The position numbers were made by a program, and so were the translations under genes. The notes under the pieces are model-generated. The model searched no databases. It was not told the origin of the DNA and saw only the letters and a list, made by a program, of their open reading frames with translations. DNA of 64,000 nucleotides. Origin: Serpula lacrymans var. lacrymans S7.9. Lineage: Eukaryota; Basidiomycota; Agaricomycetes; Boletales; Serpulaceae. Each line of letters starts with the position of its first letter. The stretch's first letter is position 1. The stretch lies in contig NW_006763295.1 of NCBI RefSeq assembly GCF_000218685.1, forward strand, positions 1,472,430 to 1,536,429, given 5' to 3'. Below, piece by piece: positions 1 through 12,700 of the stretch.

Positions 1-310
1 CAATTTCTTTTTCAGAACGTTTCATCAGCTGCCGCTACTCCCACAGTTCAAGCTGCATTCACCATGCCCGGAAGGTCGCTGAAGGTCCTACCTGTTGGCC
101 TTGGTATCTTTGGTGGTGTCATGGGGATTACTATTATCATTGTGGCACTGGTCACTTATGAACGCACGAAGTACCGCAGGGTAAGACCCTTGCATGTTTA
201 CGCGTTCGCACCTCCAACTGAATCCATTGAAATGATATCAGGCTTTCAGGCAACGCAAGTTGGCAGAGTCGGGTGCACAGATGGGATATGGTGGTATGGC
301 CAAAGTGTAA
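1..310 (+). CDS. 3' end of a single-pass membrane protein gene (partial)
   Basis: The window opens inside an intron: a pyrimidine-rich tract ends in cag at 15 and an open exon runs from 16 to 180. It encodes a Ser/Thr/Ala-rich stretch, then a hydrophobic segment (GIFGGVMGITIIIVALVTY) followed by a basic stop-transfer sequence (ERTKYRR), the arrangement of a type I membrane protein with a glycan-bearing outer part. A donor gtaaga begins at 181. The last exon lies between about 250 and 310; an acceptor just before position 251 or the next AG would give a short tail ending MGYGGMAKV and a stop at 308-310. The exact acceptor is uncertain because an adjacent AG gives another frame. The family cannot be named from this fragment. 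Confidence 0.55.
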
Positions 311-669
311 GTCTGATTATCATGGTGACGTCGGGCTAGGTAAATTTAGCGTTGACAGGTAAACACGTTTTTGGAGTTTACTCTCGTACTTATGCTATCG
401 TACCATTCGTACTTTCGTGTTCTGGATACTGGCTATCTTGTTGGTGTTGGGGCCTGTATATTAGCGCATCCCTGGTGGAGTGGAGGGTTGAACCTTTCAT
501 ATCTGAGGTTTACGATCTCGTATGTCCATTGTGCGACTTAAGAATTTCGTGGTTTGAGAGATTTCAGCGCTAAGTGATTGCATCATAGTCCGAGATATTA
601 ACGGGAAGTATTCTCACGGGCCGAGACTATTTCTTGCCTGAATAGTGGTGGTTATTATTCGGACTGATA
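311..669. other. intergenic, presumed promoter of the MBL-fold gene
   Basis: No supported gene. The small open frame at 352-573 starts from a non-ATG codon and has no splice or family support. The stretch separates the stop of the upstream gene from the ATG at 670 and presumably carries the promoter of the metallo-beta-lactamase-fold gene. Confidence 0.4.
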
Positions 670-2104
670 ATGACTTCATCTGCTGGGTATTCAAGCAGTC
701 CTCAAGCATTCATCCAATCTGTGGACACACTTACAATCACCTTTCTCGTCGACAATTGCATAGAATGGTATGTCTCCATCGAACCCCTCTTTCTTTCCCT
801 GCTAATCACTCTATAGGATGACTAAATTACCACCTGGCTTCACGCATGAAATGCGTCAGCACTTGGTTGACCATAGTCCTCCAAAAGACCCACGCACAGG
901 TGTCCCAATGCTTGATTTTGAAAGGCTGTGTTGTGGTGAGCCTTTCTGGATCTCGTATTCATTGACACAAAAGTCTTATCTTGTGCTGTGATAGGGGCTC
1001 ATGGCTTTTCCGCACTGATAGTAAGCACTCCCTGCCCTCCTATGCTGTCTGTCCTAGACAAGAAAAGCAACCTAGGAGACGCAAACACATGGCTTTAAAC
1101 GCCATTTAACTCTATTCGATACTGGTCCAGATTCCAGCTCATTAGTGCGAAACATAGATTCAATGCGGGTCCCCGTAAACGAAATCGACCGAGTCGTCCT
1201 ATCACACTGGCATAGTGATCACACTGGTGGCCTCCTGTCCTTCCTACGCTTGCGAGGGCAGGAGCCATCTCCTTGCATTGTGGACGCCCATCCATCCAGA
1301 CCAATTGCTCGAGGCATTGCGCCCCCACCCGCGTATGAGAGCATTATCGGCCGTCTACCGAATGACCCAACCTTCGCCCTTATCGAAGAAGCCGGTGGGA
1401 AGATCGAGTATCATACGGACGGTCATGCTGTAGCAGATGACACAATTTGGGTGAGTGGGGAAATACCCAGATTAACCCCATTTGAAGATGGGTTGCCTGG
1501 TGGCATGAGGTGGGTAGAAGAACAAGGTGAAGGTCGATGGGTACAGGAACACGTACGTCCTTTGTCTTTGCATATCCATTCGGAAGCGCATTTCATCTCT
1601 TCCAGCATATTATGGATGAACGGTACGTTGCCATAGACGTGTATGGAAAGGGTTTGGTGATTTTGAGCGCGTGAGTTAATTCCCATAATAAAAAAAGGGA
1701 GCTTCTCTTTCTGATCGTAAGCCATCAAGGTGTTCTCATGCGGGTATTGTTAATGTCGTGAAGGATGCTACATCGAAGTTCTCTAGGCCGATTCACATGG
1801 AACGTTGCCTATCAGCTCCCTCTCTTCTGCCGTCATTCTTACCTTTCTTTTCCAGATCATAGGCGGGTTACATCTCGCAGGACCGGAATTAACCAACCGC
1901 ATCTCTCCAACAGTGGAGTTCCTATCACAGGAGCTCAGACCGGCGCCCATGTATATCCTTCCTATGCACTGTTCCGGATTCCAAGCGAAAATAGCTCTCG
2001 AGACAGCTTTCGGGGAAGGATGCGTCCCTGCTGGCGTCGGTATCAAAGTTGATGTCCTTGGGAATAGAGAGGTCAACAAAAGAATGATGTACAGTGCTCT
2101 CTAA
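670..2104 (+). CDS. metallo-beta-lactamase-fold hydrolase
   Basis: A multi-exon gene: exons 670-767, 817-935, 995-1020, 1076-1552, 1606-1670, 1730 onward, and a last exon from about 1857 to the stop at 2102-2104. The phases join cleanly for the first five junctions. The product carries the metal-binding signature HWHSDHTGG, preceded by LFDTGPDS, and later CSHAGIVN and GGLHLAGP, which together match the MBL subgroup related to archaeal/bacterial dihydropterin-type synthases (COG1237-like) rather than true beta-lactamases. His and Asp residues for two metal ions are present. The substrate cannot be predicted. The junction before GGLHL does not fit a GT donor in the right phase (see findings). 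Start ATG chosen because the first exon is open from there and splices in frame to TKLPPGFTHE. Confidence 0.8.
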
Positions 2105-2412
2105 CCATGTCCAATTTTCCTGACATTGTTTTTTTGGTAGCGCACCAAGATTGGTCCCGTTTCCTCAGAGGACATCGTTCCTTTTGGTGGCGATATACGT
2201 CGTATTATTAGGTTGTATTATAACCTAGCACGCTTTTCCTGTACCCATTTCCCGATATACCCATTCAAAGTTCCGTAAAACATGTTCAGGAAGGATGAAT
2301 TGGCAAAATAATATTAACAGGAAATTGTATACCCGAGGACACGGGGAACACCAGATTTTCAGCAACCGTTTTCCTGCAATGGGCACTCTAATGGTTTGCG
2401 TCCGCTGATGGT

Positions 2413-5124
2413 CTAGTAATTGTAATGCCGAGAGGGGGTAGTATCATTGCTGCGGTAGGGATAGCTTTGAGTCTCACGAGGGCCTTCTGACAGCCTTGAA
2501 TCTGCCTCTGTGAAGTCTTGCTCCCATGTTGTATCTGGTGACGCAGTGTGATCTCGAGCCCAATCCATGTCAACTTCGCGCAAGAACTTAAGAAACCGCT
2601 TCATCGCCTTGTCTCTTGGTGGAGCAGTGTCGTTCATCATATCAACAACACGAGAATCTTCGTATCGAGAACCATTCGGACCATAGAAATGTACCAACGA
2701 AAGTGTTTCTTGGCAGTCCGAACCCCATTGTGTAGACAGTTTAAGTACGTGCCATACATGCTCCTTCGAAGATATCAATACTTCGACGTAGTCTGGAGTC
2801 TGATTCACAAATGAGCGTACCTTTTCAACTGGACAGTTTGGCGCTCCATCCAAATGTATTGGAGTCACTTGGCCTACCAGTTTTTGGACCTTGGACTGTA
2901 CAAATTGATATTGCTTGAGAACCTCCGAGACCCTTTGGGGCTTTGCTTTTGATTGCATGTACTGTATCCATCCTGGGTCGCCTTCTATGGATGACCTGAT
3001 ATAGTTCGCGATGACGTTGTCCCTTTCTTCCGAAGATTCAGCGATACGGCCCAAACCAGGAGACGCCATGTGTTCCCGTCTTCCAGAACGGCCAGCTTGG
3101 TTCATATCATCACTACGCGAAGACACTGACGCACGCGCAATATCTTCTGTACGGCGTGCAGTCTTCCTCTTTCTTTTCGACGAAGGAGAAGGACGGGGTG
3201 ATGGGGAGGAATAGGGCGAGATGCGAGCGATGGGTCTGACCCAATGACGGTTCGACGAGTCATCTGATGACAGGGACCTGTCCCGTTTTTGAGGAAGAGT
3301 GTTATAATCCATCTTCGCTAATTTTTCCACCTGTGCGTCTCTAGTCAAGCCTCCTACCATAATTCGGATCTCACCAGGGGCATGCGTTCCATCTGAGTCA
3401 GAGTCTGAAGCATGCATAACATTTTGCGGAATATTGGGTGGTAAGGGCAGCCGCCCAGTTGGAACAGGCTATACCAACTGTTACGTCAGAGAACTGCATA
3501 ATCGAATGAGTTCTGAATGACATACAGCTTCCACTACTATCTGAAGCGTTCTGTCAGACGAGATTCCAAGATTTGTCGAGCCAGCCTCGAAAACGTTGTC
3601 GGCTGACACTCGCATAAAGAATTGTCGATATTTTCCACGTAGAGTATATACTTTAGCAGGTCCTAGACCGCTTGTTAGATAAAAGAAGACAACACAGCTC
3701 TAAACATCACGACAAACCATCAATCCTCGACGGGCCTGTTTGAAGACCTTCGCAGATATCCTTAGCGATCGCCCAAAACCCATACTCAGGATCCGTCGCA
3801 ACTTTGAGAGGTACTTTGACTTCTGCAAGCTGCGAGTCTGACACACCGCTTCTGATGTCCTCTATTAAGAGGGTGACCATACGTAATGGCCCAGAAATCG
3901 GTCGAGGTTGTGTTGCAGCATTATTGGCGGGTGCAGCTACATAATTCTAAGCTGATGCTATGGAATAAAGATGGCACAAACTTACAGGAAGAACTTGGAT
4001 GAGCAGGGGCGGGTTGCATTGTACTATGCGCCGAATGTGGGAGAGAGTCATGCATATCGCTTGCGTCCCTGTCTCTCTCATAGTCTCGTCTGTAATAGTT
4101 TGACTGACCGGGCTGTGGATCGGTCGTTGTAGATTGATAGGAATGTCTCACGTCACGAGGAACTGGTTGAGATGGTTGTTTGTCGCGTCTTTTACCTTTA
4201 GAACGAGAGGATTGATGATGCGTATTTGATCTGGGAGTATGCGCAGATCTTGAGTCGTTCCTGTTGTGCGAGGTGCTAGATGTATGATCTGGGGGTAATG
4301 AAAAAGAGGTTCCGGGAGAAGAAATTCCAGGAGCGGGCGACATGCTCCCCGCCATAGAATTTCCTGAAGGTGTAGTGGCATTAGAAGACCCAGTACCAAG
4401 GCGGTAAAGGGAGGAATATGGCCCGGAACCAGGGTAGACTGAACTAGAATAAGGTGCGGGAGTGGGAGTGGGAGCGGGAGTGGGCCGTCCAAAGTTCTCA
4501 TTCACTGAACAAGTCAATCTAAATTTCCCAGTCTGCGCAGAAAATGCATCGCCAACAGCTTTCTTCTTTCTCGTTGTCTTCGGTTTTGCAGAAGATGCCT
4601 TCTTTGTGGTATTGGACTGGGGAGTTTGAGAGCGAGTTTGGGACGCGAGGACTTCTTGCCCGGGAAGAAAGTGAGGGACTGGTTTCGCGGGAAGCGTCGC
4701 CTGATATGTGGTGATGCTCGCAGATGATTGTGGAGCCCAGGAGAAGCCGACAGCTTGACGGATGAGTGGAGCAGATGCGCCTTCTGGAGGAGGTGTGTCT
4801 ACGTCGTCATCTTGTGGCACAGATGGGACGGCAAGATCTCCATCGTCTGAGGTAGGCGAGAATGAGCGTGGTTGCCTTCTCTAGAGATGAATGGCAGAAT
4901 TATAAGAAGACGTCCACAGGGATGAAGGTAACGAGCGAGGAGCGGCATGTACTACGTTCAACAGTGATTGAATATGTACTCACGATTGCTGGGGATGATT
5001 CTCTGCTACTCCTAACCGCGCAAATGGGTTGAGTGAAACATGTTATGTTTTCAAGCCTAGGGACCACTCACGAGGAGTCATTTGCTCTTCCGATACCTAT
5101 CACTCCGTTATCATTATTTGCCAT
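2413..5124 (-). CDS. conserved fungal Pro/Ser-rich protein of unknown function
   Basis: Six exons can be joined in frame on the minus strand: 5072-5124, 4984-5011, 3986-4880, 3718-3936, 3526-3662 and 2413-3468. The N-terminus starts MANNDNGVIGIG and runs into a long disordered region rich in Ser, Pro, Thr and Lys, with a proline/alanine repeat (PTPAPTPTPAP) and basic NLS-like stretches (KTTRKKK, KGKRRDK). A folded-looking segment follows, spread over the three middle exons (GPLRMVTLLIEDIRSG, DPEYGFWAIAKDICEG, KYRQFFMRVSADN), then another Ser/Arg-rich stretch (SKRKRK) and a C-terminal part with KEHVWHVLKL. I do not recognise the family. Composition suggests a nuclear protein. Exon 6 alone encodes 334 residues after its internal Met, so a gene predictor could split this into two genes, but the splice phases support one. 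Confidence 0.7.
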
Positions 5125-5627
5125 GTATACTCAAAACTAGTCCACAGGTATCGTCCAAAATTGAGGGATTATATGCTGAAGTGTGTCAGTACACGCGTGA
5201 GTTTGAAGGTTCAGGTCAACTTGAACAAGGAAATTAAGTAGAAGGGCCAGATGGAGAAAGCGATGCCGTAGCGTTGAGGATATTAATGGAGTGGTTGTTA
5301 GTAATAAATCTGGGTGTTCGTTCAGCGAGCTTTAGTACTCAAGTGTTCAGACTTGGCCCTGTAGTTGAACTGTAGACCAACACAGGACTTGGTCACGGTA
5401 GCACCGAGGAACAAATATCACGTAATAAATGTGGCACTGCTATGGTATTCATGGATAAATAGCTTTTGTACAACAACACACAAGACCCCTGTGGTACTAC
5501 ATGGAAACAGTTTTTCTGAACGTGGCGAAATTGAAGATTGTGGCTTTAATGTAGTGCGAAAAGAAGCAGGTGAAGGAAAATAGACCACAGAGGAGTTGAG
5601 AAATGCATTCCTTTTATCATCGACGAC
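5125..5627. other. intergenic between two minus-strand genes
   Basis: No gene supported. It should hold the promoter of the Pro/Ser-rich gene and the 3' UTR of the amidohydrolase-like gene. Short plus-strand frames here have no splice support or family resemblance. Confidence 0.4.
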
Positions 5628-6831
5628 CTATGACGAGCCATACACTCTCTTTGCATTCACAGAAAATACAGAGTCAATAGCTTCCTGTTCGACTCCGAGT
5701 TCTGCAAATGCCTCTCGTACGAGCTCGTACCAATCGGAAACATTAGAGGTAGACTGTGAGATAGGAGAAGGAGAGGAGCCAAAGATGATGCGCTCGAATC
5801 CAAAAGCCTCTAGGACGGGTCCAACTGTGGAAGGCAGCATTTAAAATTCGCTACGTGGCAAGAAATCGAAAATCACGTACTATACATTTTTATTCTGCGT
5901 TTCCACTCCTGTTTGTCTTCCGTATCTGGAATTTCGGCTTTGGGAGCAACGTGTGGCGTCGGTGGCGTGGTCGCGTTCCATAATGGAGGGATAAACTTGA
6001 CATGAAGATTAGGGAACAAAGAGAGGGCGGCAGTATGTGCCTGGTACATCCGGTATGTAGGGTGCTTCATCAAGGTAACAATGTGGAGATCAAGGTCGTG
6101 AGGGGGAGGCAGGACATTGGCTGTGATGGGACTTGTCAGTGGTTGCCTCAGTGAATAAAGCCAAAATTGATATCTACTTACATAGCACGATCGGAGTTCC
6201 CCTCACATCAAGATCTACTGTGGCCTTGGTGAGCAGCTCCTCAAAGGTCTCCCACACCGTCTCGTTGCCCATGATATCACCCTGAACATCAATGTCTACG
6301 ACACGGCTGTGCTTGAGAGCCCATCGCAAGTTATCTATGCCTTGTGGGGCAGCGTTGACGAATGTAGTAGTTAGAGCGGTAGGGACGTTGGCAGAATCGG
6401 ACAAATGGGAAGGAGGTTCGGTAGGTACAGGGCCATCGAGGCTGAATGGAACGAGCAAAGAAAGAACAGGAAAGTCCGGGTTCGACTGATACCTGAATGA
6501 AGCAATAGTCCGTCAGAGTATCTCTAGCGACGCGAGAACGATCATACCCTTGTATAAACTTGTCGACATCCTCGGGTGCTTTGCCTTGCAAGTTCAAGAC
6601 TACTCCCGCCACTTTCCCTTCCAGTAGTTGGGCTGCATCTGACTTGTACTTGGACAGATCAGCTGTTGCCGCGACGTTTGAGTCGATGATGATGTCTGGG
6701 AATATGGCACCTGGTGTGGGTGGTAGTGGGAATCTTTCAGAAGTGCCGGTGTTTGGTGGTGTGAATGCAGACAAAGGGAGACTAGGAAGATTTTTAGGGC
6801 CTTTGCGACGGAGAGATTGGGAGGAAGCCAT
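5628..6831 (-). CDS. amidohydrolase-related (TIM-barrel metal-dependent hydrolase) protein
   Basis: Four exons join in phase: 6548-6831, 6182-6492, 5881-6120 and 5628-5824. The protein starts MASSQSLRRKGPKN. The first exon contains PGAIFPDIIIDSNV; the second LDGPVPTEPPSH and GIDNLRWALKHSRVVDIDVQ; the last ends with the typical amidohydrolase_2 C-terminus: AFGFERIIFGSSPSP, then WYELVREAFAELG and VNAKRVYG. In that family this last helix pair closes the barrel and FGSD-type residues contribute a metal ligand; here the motif reads FGSSPSP, so the catalytic Asp is not obvious. The canonical HxH near the N-terminus is also not visible. It may be a diverged or non-catalytic member. The first intron uses a gtatga donor just after FIQG; reading through it gives the wrong frame. 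Confidence 0.7.
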
Positions 6832-7727
6832 GATGGCGATACAAGGAAAACAAATGGAGAGAGAGAAGCTTATATAGTTTACAAGAGACAAGGAGCGCTG
6901 CAACTGTCGACGTCAGGATGCAACGATCAACGAATAGTTATCAGAATCTCATCGGATCCAGATAACAGACATCTCTTGCCCCATTCCCACGAGCTCAATG
7001 AGGTTATGTTATTTCTCTCCCATAACCACATCGCAGTCCCAACACATACCGCTGATGCAGCTCATTTAAACCGTTACGATAACCATTGACAGCAGTAGCC
7101 CCTTTACTGCATCACCGTTCTGTACGCTTTGATGTCGAAGTTGCATTCTTGGACTTGCGATTTGAGTGATACATCCGAAGGCACTACCCCATCAGTGAAT
7201 CGTGATGATAGCATCATGATGCAGTATTCAATCCCAGGACGTGAAAGTCTGTGCAGCTATCAACACTGGTTTCAAACATCCGGAGTTCAAGTGGACACAT
7301 CTTCGTGATCGCAAGATGGGTATTTCTAAATCTTGTTCCGCGGAACAGTCCTCCAGCTATCAATATAATTGCGCAGATGTCCTAGATGATGCTATGCTTT
7401 CCTGCCACATTACACATAGTGGATAACGATCAACTACAAGAGTGTAAAGGCCGTAGGATTCTTCAAGTTAGGAGGGATGACCAGTGTCCATACACAATTA
7501 TTAACCAATGTTCGCAATCGGCGTATGTCCAATTCTTAAATATACTAAATACCAGTCCCACCCCTGTGTCCTTCAACCATGACGGCCATCAAGAGCAGGA
7601 TCACCATACAACTGTCGACGGAGCCACGTGGATCGAGGTTTCGGTTTCGGTGATTCTACTTCGAAAGATTGGCTTGGGTATGTAGATTCAGCCCACTGTC
7701 GTGTGGCTTCATGCGCCTGTGGAGGCC
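6832..7727. other. intergenic, no gene seen
   Basis: About 0.9 kb between the start of the amidohydrolase-like gene and the stop of the GX3-repeat gene, both on the minus strand. Plus-strand open frames at 7241-7426 and 7386-7685 have no supporting motifs or splice structure. Presumed promoter plus 3' UTR. Confidence 0.4.
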
Positions 7728-8734
7728 TCAGAAAAAGGACATTGCAGATACTATCATGGTACTCACTGCATGTGGTTCTTCATTGAACTCTGCGACGAGG
7801 AACTTGTCAAAAGCCTTCAAAGCATGCTCACGCTCGTCCTGCAGACCTTGTTCCCAACCATCATTGAATCCTTCCTTTCTGCCCGCCTTCAGCCCTTCAT
7901 CAAAGCCCACCTCCCTCCCTTCTTCAAAGCCCTCTTCTCGACCTTCCTCAAATCCTTCAAGATGACCAGCATCGAATCCCTCGGCTCTTCCACTCTTGAA
8001 CCACTTGTGCATACCAAATCTACGACTCTCTTCACGCCCTTCTTCTCTCTCCTGAAGGTTCTTCAATTCCACTTGGAACTTCCTCGCCGTATCTCGCGCT
8101 CTTGATGCACTCTCGTCAGCTTCTACCTTGAGCTTCTGCAATGATGAGGCATCCGCCTGCATGCGTTTTAGCTGCCTTTCCAAGCTTTCACACTGCAGTT
8201 GATACCTCTTGGCTTCTTCCTTCGCACGCGTGGCGTCAAGCTCTGCAGTTTGCTTTCCACTTTCTGCAGATGTCACACGAGTCGTCATCTCGCGGGCACG
8301 CATTTCCGCATACTCTGCCCTCGACACCGCTTTGTCTGCTCTCCTGATTTCATGTTCCAATCTATCTGCCGTGGCCCTTAGTACGGACTTTAGATGTTGC
8401 GCCTGGCGTTCCTCCTCGGCCAAGACAAGGCCCATTATAGACGGCGACTGGCGCTCGTGGTGGCGGTGGGAGCCTGTACCCGACGACTGTCTCCTGTGTT
8501 TCTTCCTCTTGGTCTCTGTACTCGTGAGTGTGCTGATGACCGTTGGGTCCAGCATAAATTCTGCAAGTGGAGTCGACGATGACGCAGTTTCCCTGATCTG
8601 CGCCAGCACATCCATTCTGACACACTCGTAAGCTTGACGGTAAGAGGACGCGCAATGTGATTACACACTTACTCAGGCTCGTGGTAGCTCACATTGCTGG
8701 CAGGAGGTGGAGAGTCGAGCGGCGGCACCGTCAT
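7728..8734 (-). CDS. coiled-coil protein with C-terminal deca-GX3-type glycine repeat
   Basis: Two exons, 8673-8734 and 7728-8616, join in phase (E encoded across the intron) to give about 316 residues. Residues 1-80 are Ser/Thr- and His/Arg-rich (KRKKHRRQ, GSHRHHERQ). Residues about 85-215 form a long charged coiled coil rich in Ala, Glu, Lys and Arg. Residues about 233-285 are a striking run in which Gly occurs at every fourth position thirteen times without interruption (for example GFEEGREEGFEEGREVG). This is the pattern called the deca-GX3 motif in Yae1/Lto1, Fe-S assembly adaptors for ABCE1, but nothing else in the protein resembles those small proteins. The tail ends with a helix and MIVSAMSFF. 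Function unknown; a helical scaffold role is inference. Confidence 0.8.
7815..7985 (-). repeat. in-frame Gly-x3 tetrapeptide repeat tract
   Basis: The DNA encodes thirteen consecutive four-residue units starting with Gly; the x positions alternate aromatic (F, W, L) and charged (R, E) residues, with FEEGREEG and FEEGREVG units nearly identical. The underlying codons differ between units, so the tract is maintained at protein level rather than being a simple DNA microsatellite. Confidence 0.8.
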
Positions 8735-9732
8735 TAAGTTTAAGGATGGGTGGACGGGGACGTTGATGTCTTACTGGGAAGTTCAAGTTCGAGAAGCAAG
8801 GTGAGTGTACCTTGGTCCGGTTCTTATTGCGCAGTGCTCGCCTGAACCACCTAACGGAGATTGTAGCAGTCACCACATCGTCATGCCTCCAACGTGCCGA
8901 TCGCGTGTTTTAGATATAGATAGCTGTACTGCAGACTCTCGCACCGTACCTGGCAAACAGACTACGTAGGGACTTCTGTAGCGGATGGACCAACGAGTTA
9001 CTGTAACTTACAGACACTATAAACGTATGACATACTTCCACCGAACTTGCATGAGATAAAGGCGTGTTTGTGGCGCGGCACTAGCGTAAGTTATACAGTG
9101 TACGAGTTAGGCATAAACGCAAGGTCTAGGGAAGAACGATACTGTATGAGTTACAACCATAACTCAATGGGTGTGAAGAGATCAGGTATCTGATATGGCA
9201 AGTAGAATGGAGTCAGCTGCACCGATGTGAGCCTCGTGGAGGATTCATTGATGGATAGATCGAGTACTTTGAGGGGAAACAGGGGCACCCTCCATTACCA
9301 TCATTTCCTCAAACGCTGCGTTCTTTGATCCAGGTGTTTCTAGAAGGAGAAGCCAAACCGCGTTAATAGTGGCTTGTAACAAGCCGGATCGAGGCCAGGC
9401 TATTATGTGGGTGGAACCATGCTGGAATCAGCGGCGACTTGAGTGAACGCGAGAAATCATAGTATGGCCATAGTGCGTAGAGACATTCATGGGGTGCTCT
9501 GCACTATCCAATGTTGCATTTGCGTGCTCAAGGGTCCTGTGGTCATGGTTAGAACCAGGCAACTCAGTACGTACATTTCCATGCAGTTTACTAATGGTAA
9601 ACAGTTCCCACGCAACACGATTGCATCTGCTGGCATCCAGAGGCTTGGAAGGTCAAAGTCCTTCCTGTTACCACACAAAAAATTCTGCATTTTCTAGCAA
9701 TCACCGTTGAACGCATCTACTAAACTTAAGTC
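8735..9732. other. divergent intergenic region
   Basis: About 1 kb between two divergent starts, the GX3-repeat gene (-) and SND1 (+). The open frames at 9443-9710 on both strands overlap each other, lack splice partners and are most likely chance. Presumed bidirectional promoter region. Confidence 0.4.
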
Positions 9733-12700
9733 ATGTCTGGGAAAGCCGTATGTTTGTTTTAAGCCATATTTTTCAATCGATCAATTGACAAACGCTCAGC
9801 ACAGATTGTGAAATGTGCGCTATAGTTTCGTCAGCTCTTTTCATCGATTTTTCTAATGACTGTGATTGCCAGCTGTTATCTCTGGTGATACCATCGTCTT
9901 GCGTGGCCGTCCAGGGCCTCAGGGTCAACCTCCGAAAGAAAGGTATGAGTATTACGCTTGTCATTTTTCCACTAGTAATATAACATCTGCATCACGATCA
10001 TGTTAGAATTCTTCATATCGCAGATGTCACAGCACCGAGGGTAGGAAGCTCTACTCGGGACGATGAGGTGATAGACACAATTCCCCGGTATAGACCGTTA
10101 TTCATTTCAAAAATTTCAGCCCTGGGCTTTCGAATCCCGTGATTTCCTGCGCGCCTTCGCAGTGGGCAAAGAAATCTCATTCACATCCACGCACAGTTTG
10201 CCCCCAAATGAGGATGTACCTCGCGATATTGGAACTGCCGAAATCGGTGGGCAGGATGTGGCTTTGGAGTTGCTCAAGAACGGATGGGCTAAAGTAAAAG
10301 ACCTGAAAAGGGATCCTACGGAGGAGGATAACAAGAAAAGGGACGCTGAAACTGAAGCCAATAATTCTGGAAAAGGCCTTTGGAATCCTCATGGTCCAAA
10401 AGTACGTTGCTACTTCTGTTATCTGTTATCCAGGTCCCGTAGGGAAAGCTCATGTACTATATTGTCACGTGGCCTTAATTTTAGGCTCACGATATTCATT
10501 ATATGATGCCCACTGAATCCCAAGCCTTCGTATCGGAATGGAAAGGGAAATCGATAGATGGTAAAGTTTATTGTCACATTGATCGTTGGCTGTCATGTTA
10601 AGAAGTACCACGAATAGCTCTCGTTGAACAAGTACGGGACGGATCGACTCTGCGTGTCCGACTGTTCATGCCTGACGGTGAACATCAATTTATCAATATT
10701 GCCCTCGCAGGTGTACGGTGTGCAAGGATATCAGCAAAAGAGGGGGAAACTTCAGAGCCATGGGCAGAAGAAGTAAGCCTGCTACATCTGTTTGGTTGAT
10801 TTTGCATATTTGGCGACTAACTGCAATGAAACTAGGCCAAGTTCTTTACAGAATCACGCCTATTGCAACGTCCAGTCCGCGTACAGATTCTTTCCCTCCC
10901 AACCTCTACTGCTACACCCTTCCAAACTGCTACCAGTAATACTGCACCTTCGCCAGCTTCTATATTGATTGGAACAGGTAGGCTTGACGCTTCTGTATAA
11001 AACGCAAAAATACTCATATTTTCCTAGTATTACACCCCGCAGGCAACGTTGCCGAACATTTGGTTGCTGCTGGCTTGGCTCGCGTAGTTGACTGGCACGC
11101 AGGTATGCTCGCAAGTGGTGGAGGTATGGAGCGTCTCCGCGCAGCTGAAAAGGTTGCCAAGGAGAAGCGTGTCTGTTTATACGCCAATATTCCTGCTCCA
11201 TCTGCGTCTGCAGCTGGACATGCAAACGGTAGCACAACACATGGCGGAACTCGAGTCTTTGATGGCACAGTCATTCGAGTTTGGAGTGGTGACCAGGTTT
11301 CTGTTCTCGACAGGGATACTAACAAAGAACGGAGATTACAACTAAGTTCCACGAGAGGACCCAAGTAAGTCCCCAAAAGCTCACGCGTACACCCGAAAGC
11401 TCATTTTTTGCAGACTTGCTGACCCTAAACAGGCATTTTATGCTCATGAAGCGAGGGAGTTCTTGCGCAAGCGACTTGTTGGTAAACATGTGAAGGTCAC
11501 TATAGACTTTGTGCGACCTCGTGAGGGCGAATATGAGGAACGTGAATGTGCTACCATTCGTTATGGAGGGCAGCAATCGTAAGCCTTGTCTCGTTATTTT
11601 TCATTTCTTCTGTAATGATTGGGATTAATTGCAGGAATATCGCTGAACAGCTGATCGAAAAAGGCCTTGCCAGCGTCGTACGGCATAAACGTGACGACGA
11701 GGACCGGTCATCTGATTTCGATAAGCTCATGGCTGCAGAACAAGCGTAAGCGAACTCTTTTATCAGTACTACTCTCAAAGGTTAACGCGGCAGGTTACGC
11801 TCTTGATAGCGCAGTAGCAGACACCCGGGGTATACATTCTGGCAAAGAACAACCTGCTCACAAACAACCTCTCAACGTCTCCGATGTGGGAGAATGTTTT
11901 TCTTCTCTTCCGATATGATATACTGATCTTTTTACAGACGAGCACTCGTGCTTCTCAGTTCCTCAGCGGATTTAAGAGGCAAGGGAAGATCCCTGCGGTA
12001 GTTGACTATGTTGCAGCAGGGTCACGGTTTAAGTGCGTGCAGAAACATCACTAGCTCAATCTTTCTCATGGCCTGCCTTCTAGACTTCTATTACCTAAGG
12101 ATAATCAGGTTCTGACTTTAGTACTGGGTGGTGAGTTATCCCCCTGACACTCACTTTGCGTACTAGTTTATAACTTGGAACAAGGTGTTCGAGCCCCTCG
12201 TACGGCAAGGAACCCGTCAGAGAAGAGCGACCCTTATGGCGCAGAAGCCACCGAGTTTGCTAACCGAAGATATATGCAGCGTGATGTCGAATTTGAAGTT
12301 GACACTGTCGACAAATCTGGTGGTTTTATCGGCGCGTTGTATGTAAAAGGAGAAAATGTAGCTGTGGCTCTAGCAAGAGAAGGTCTTGCAACTGTCCACT
12401 CGTTTTCTGCCGATAGCCTACCATGGGCACGACAACTATACGATGCAGAGGTCAGCCCTCTGTGTTTTGCATTCGGGATCACACATCTCAGACGATCCAT
12501 TTAGACTGAAGCGAAACAGGCTCAACGCAACGTCAGTCTAACCCTTAACTTCTTTAACACGAAGTTTCAATTTCAGTTATTTTTTTAAAGATATGGCAAG
12601 ACTTTGACGAAGAAGCTGAAAAAGCGGCCGAAGCTGAACCATCTGCCACTGATGCTGCTCCCCTCAAGCAGGAATATCTAGATGTTATCGTCAGTGATGT

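Noticed and set aside
4148..4501. 117-codon minus-strand frame rich in Pro and Leu
   Set aside because: Alternate-frame shadow of the Pro/Ala-rich exon of the 2413-5124 gene.
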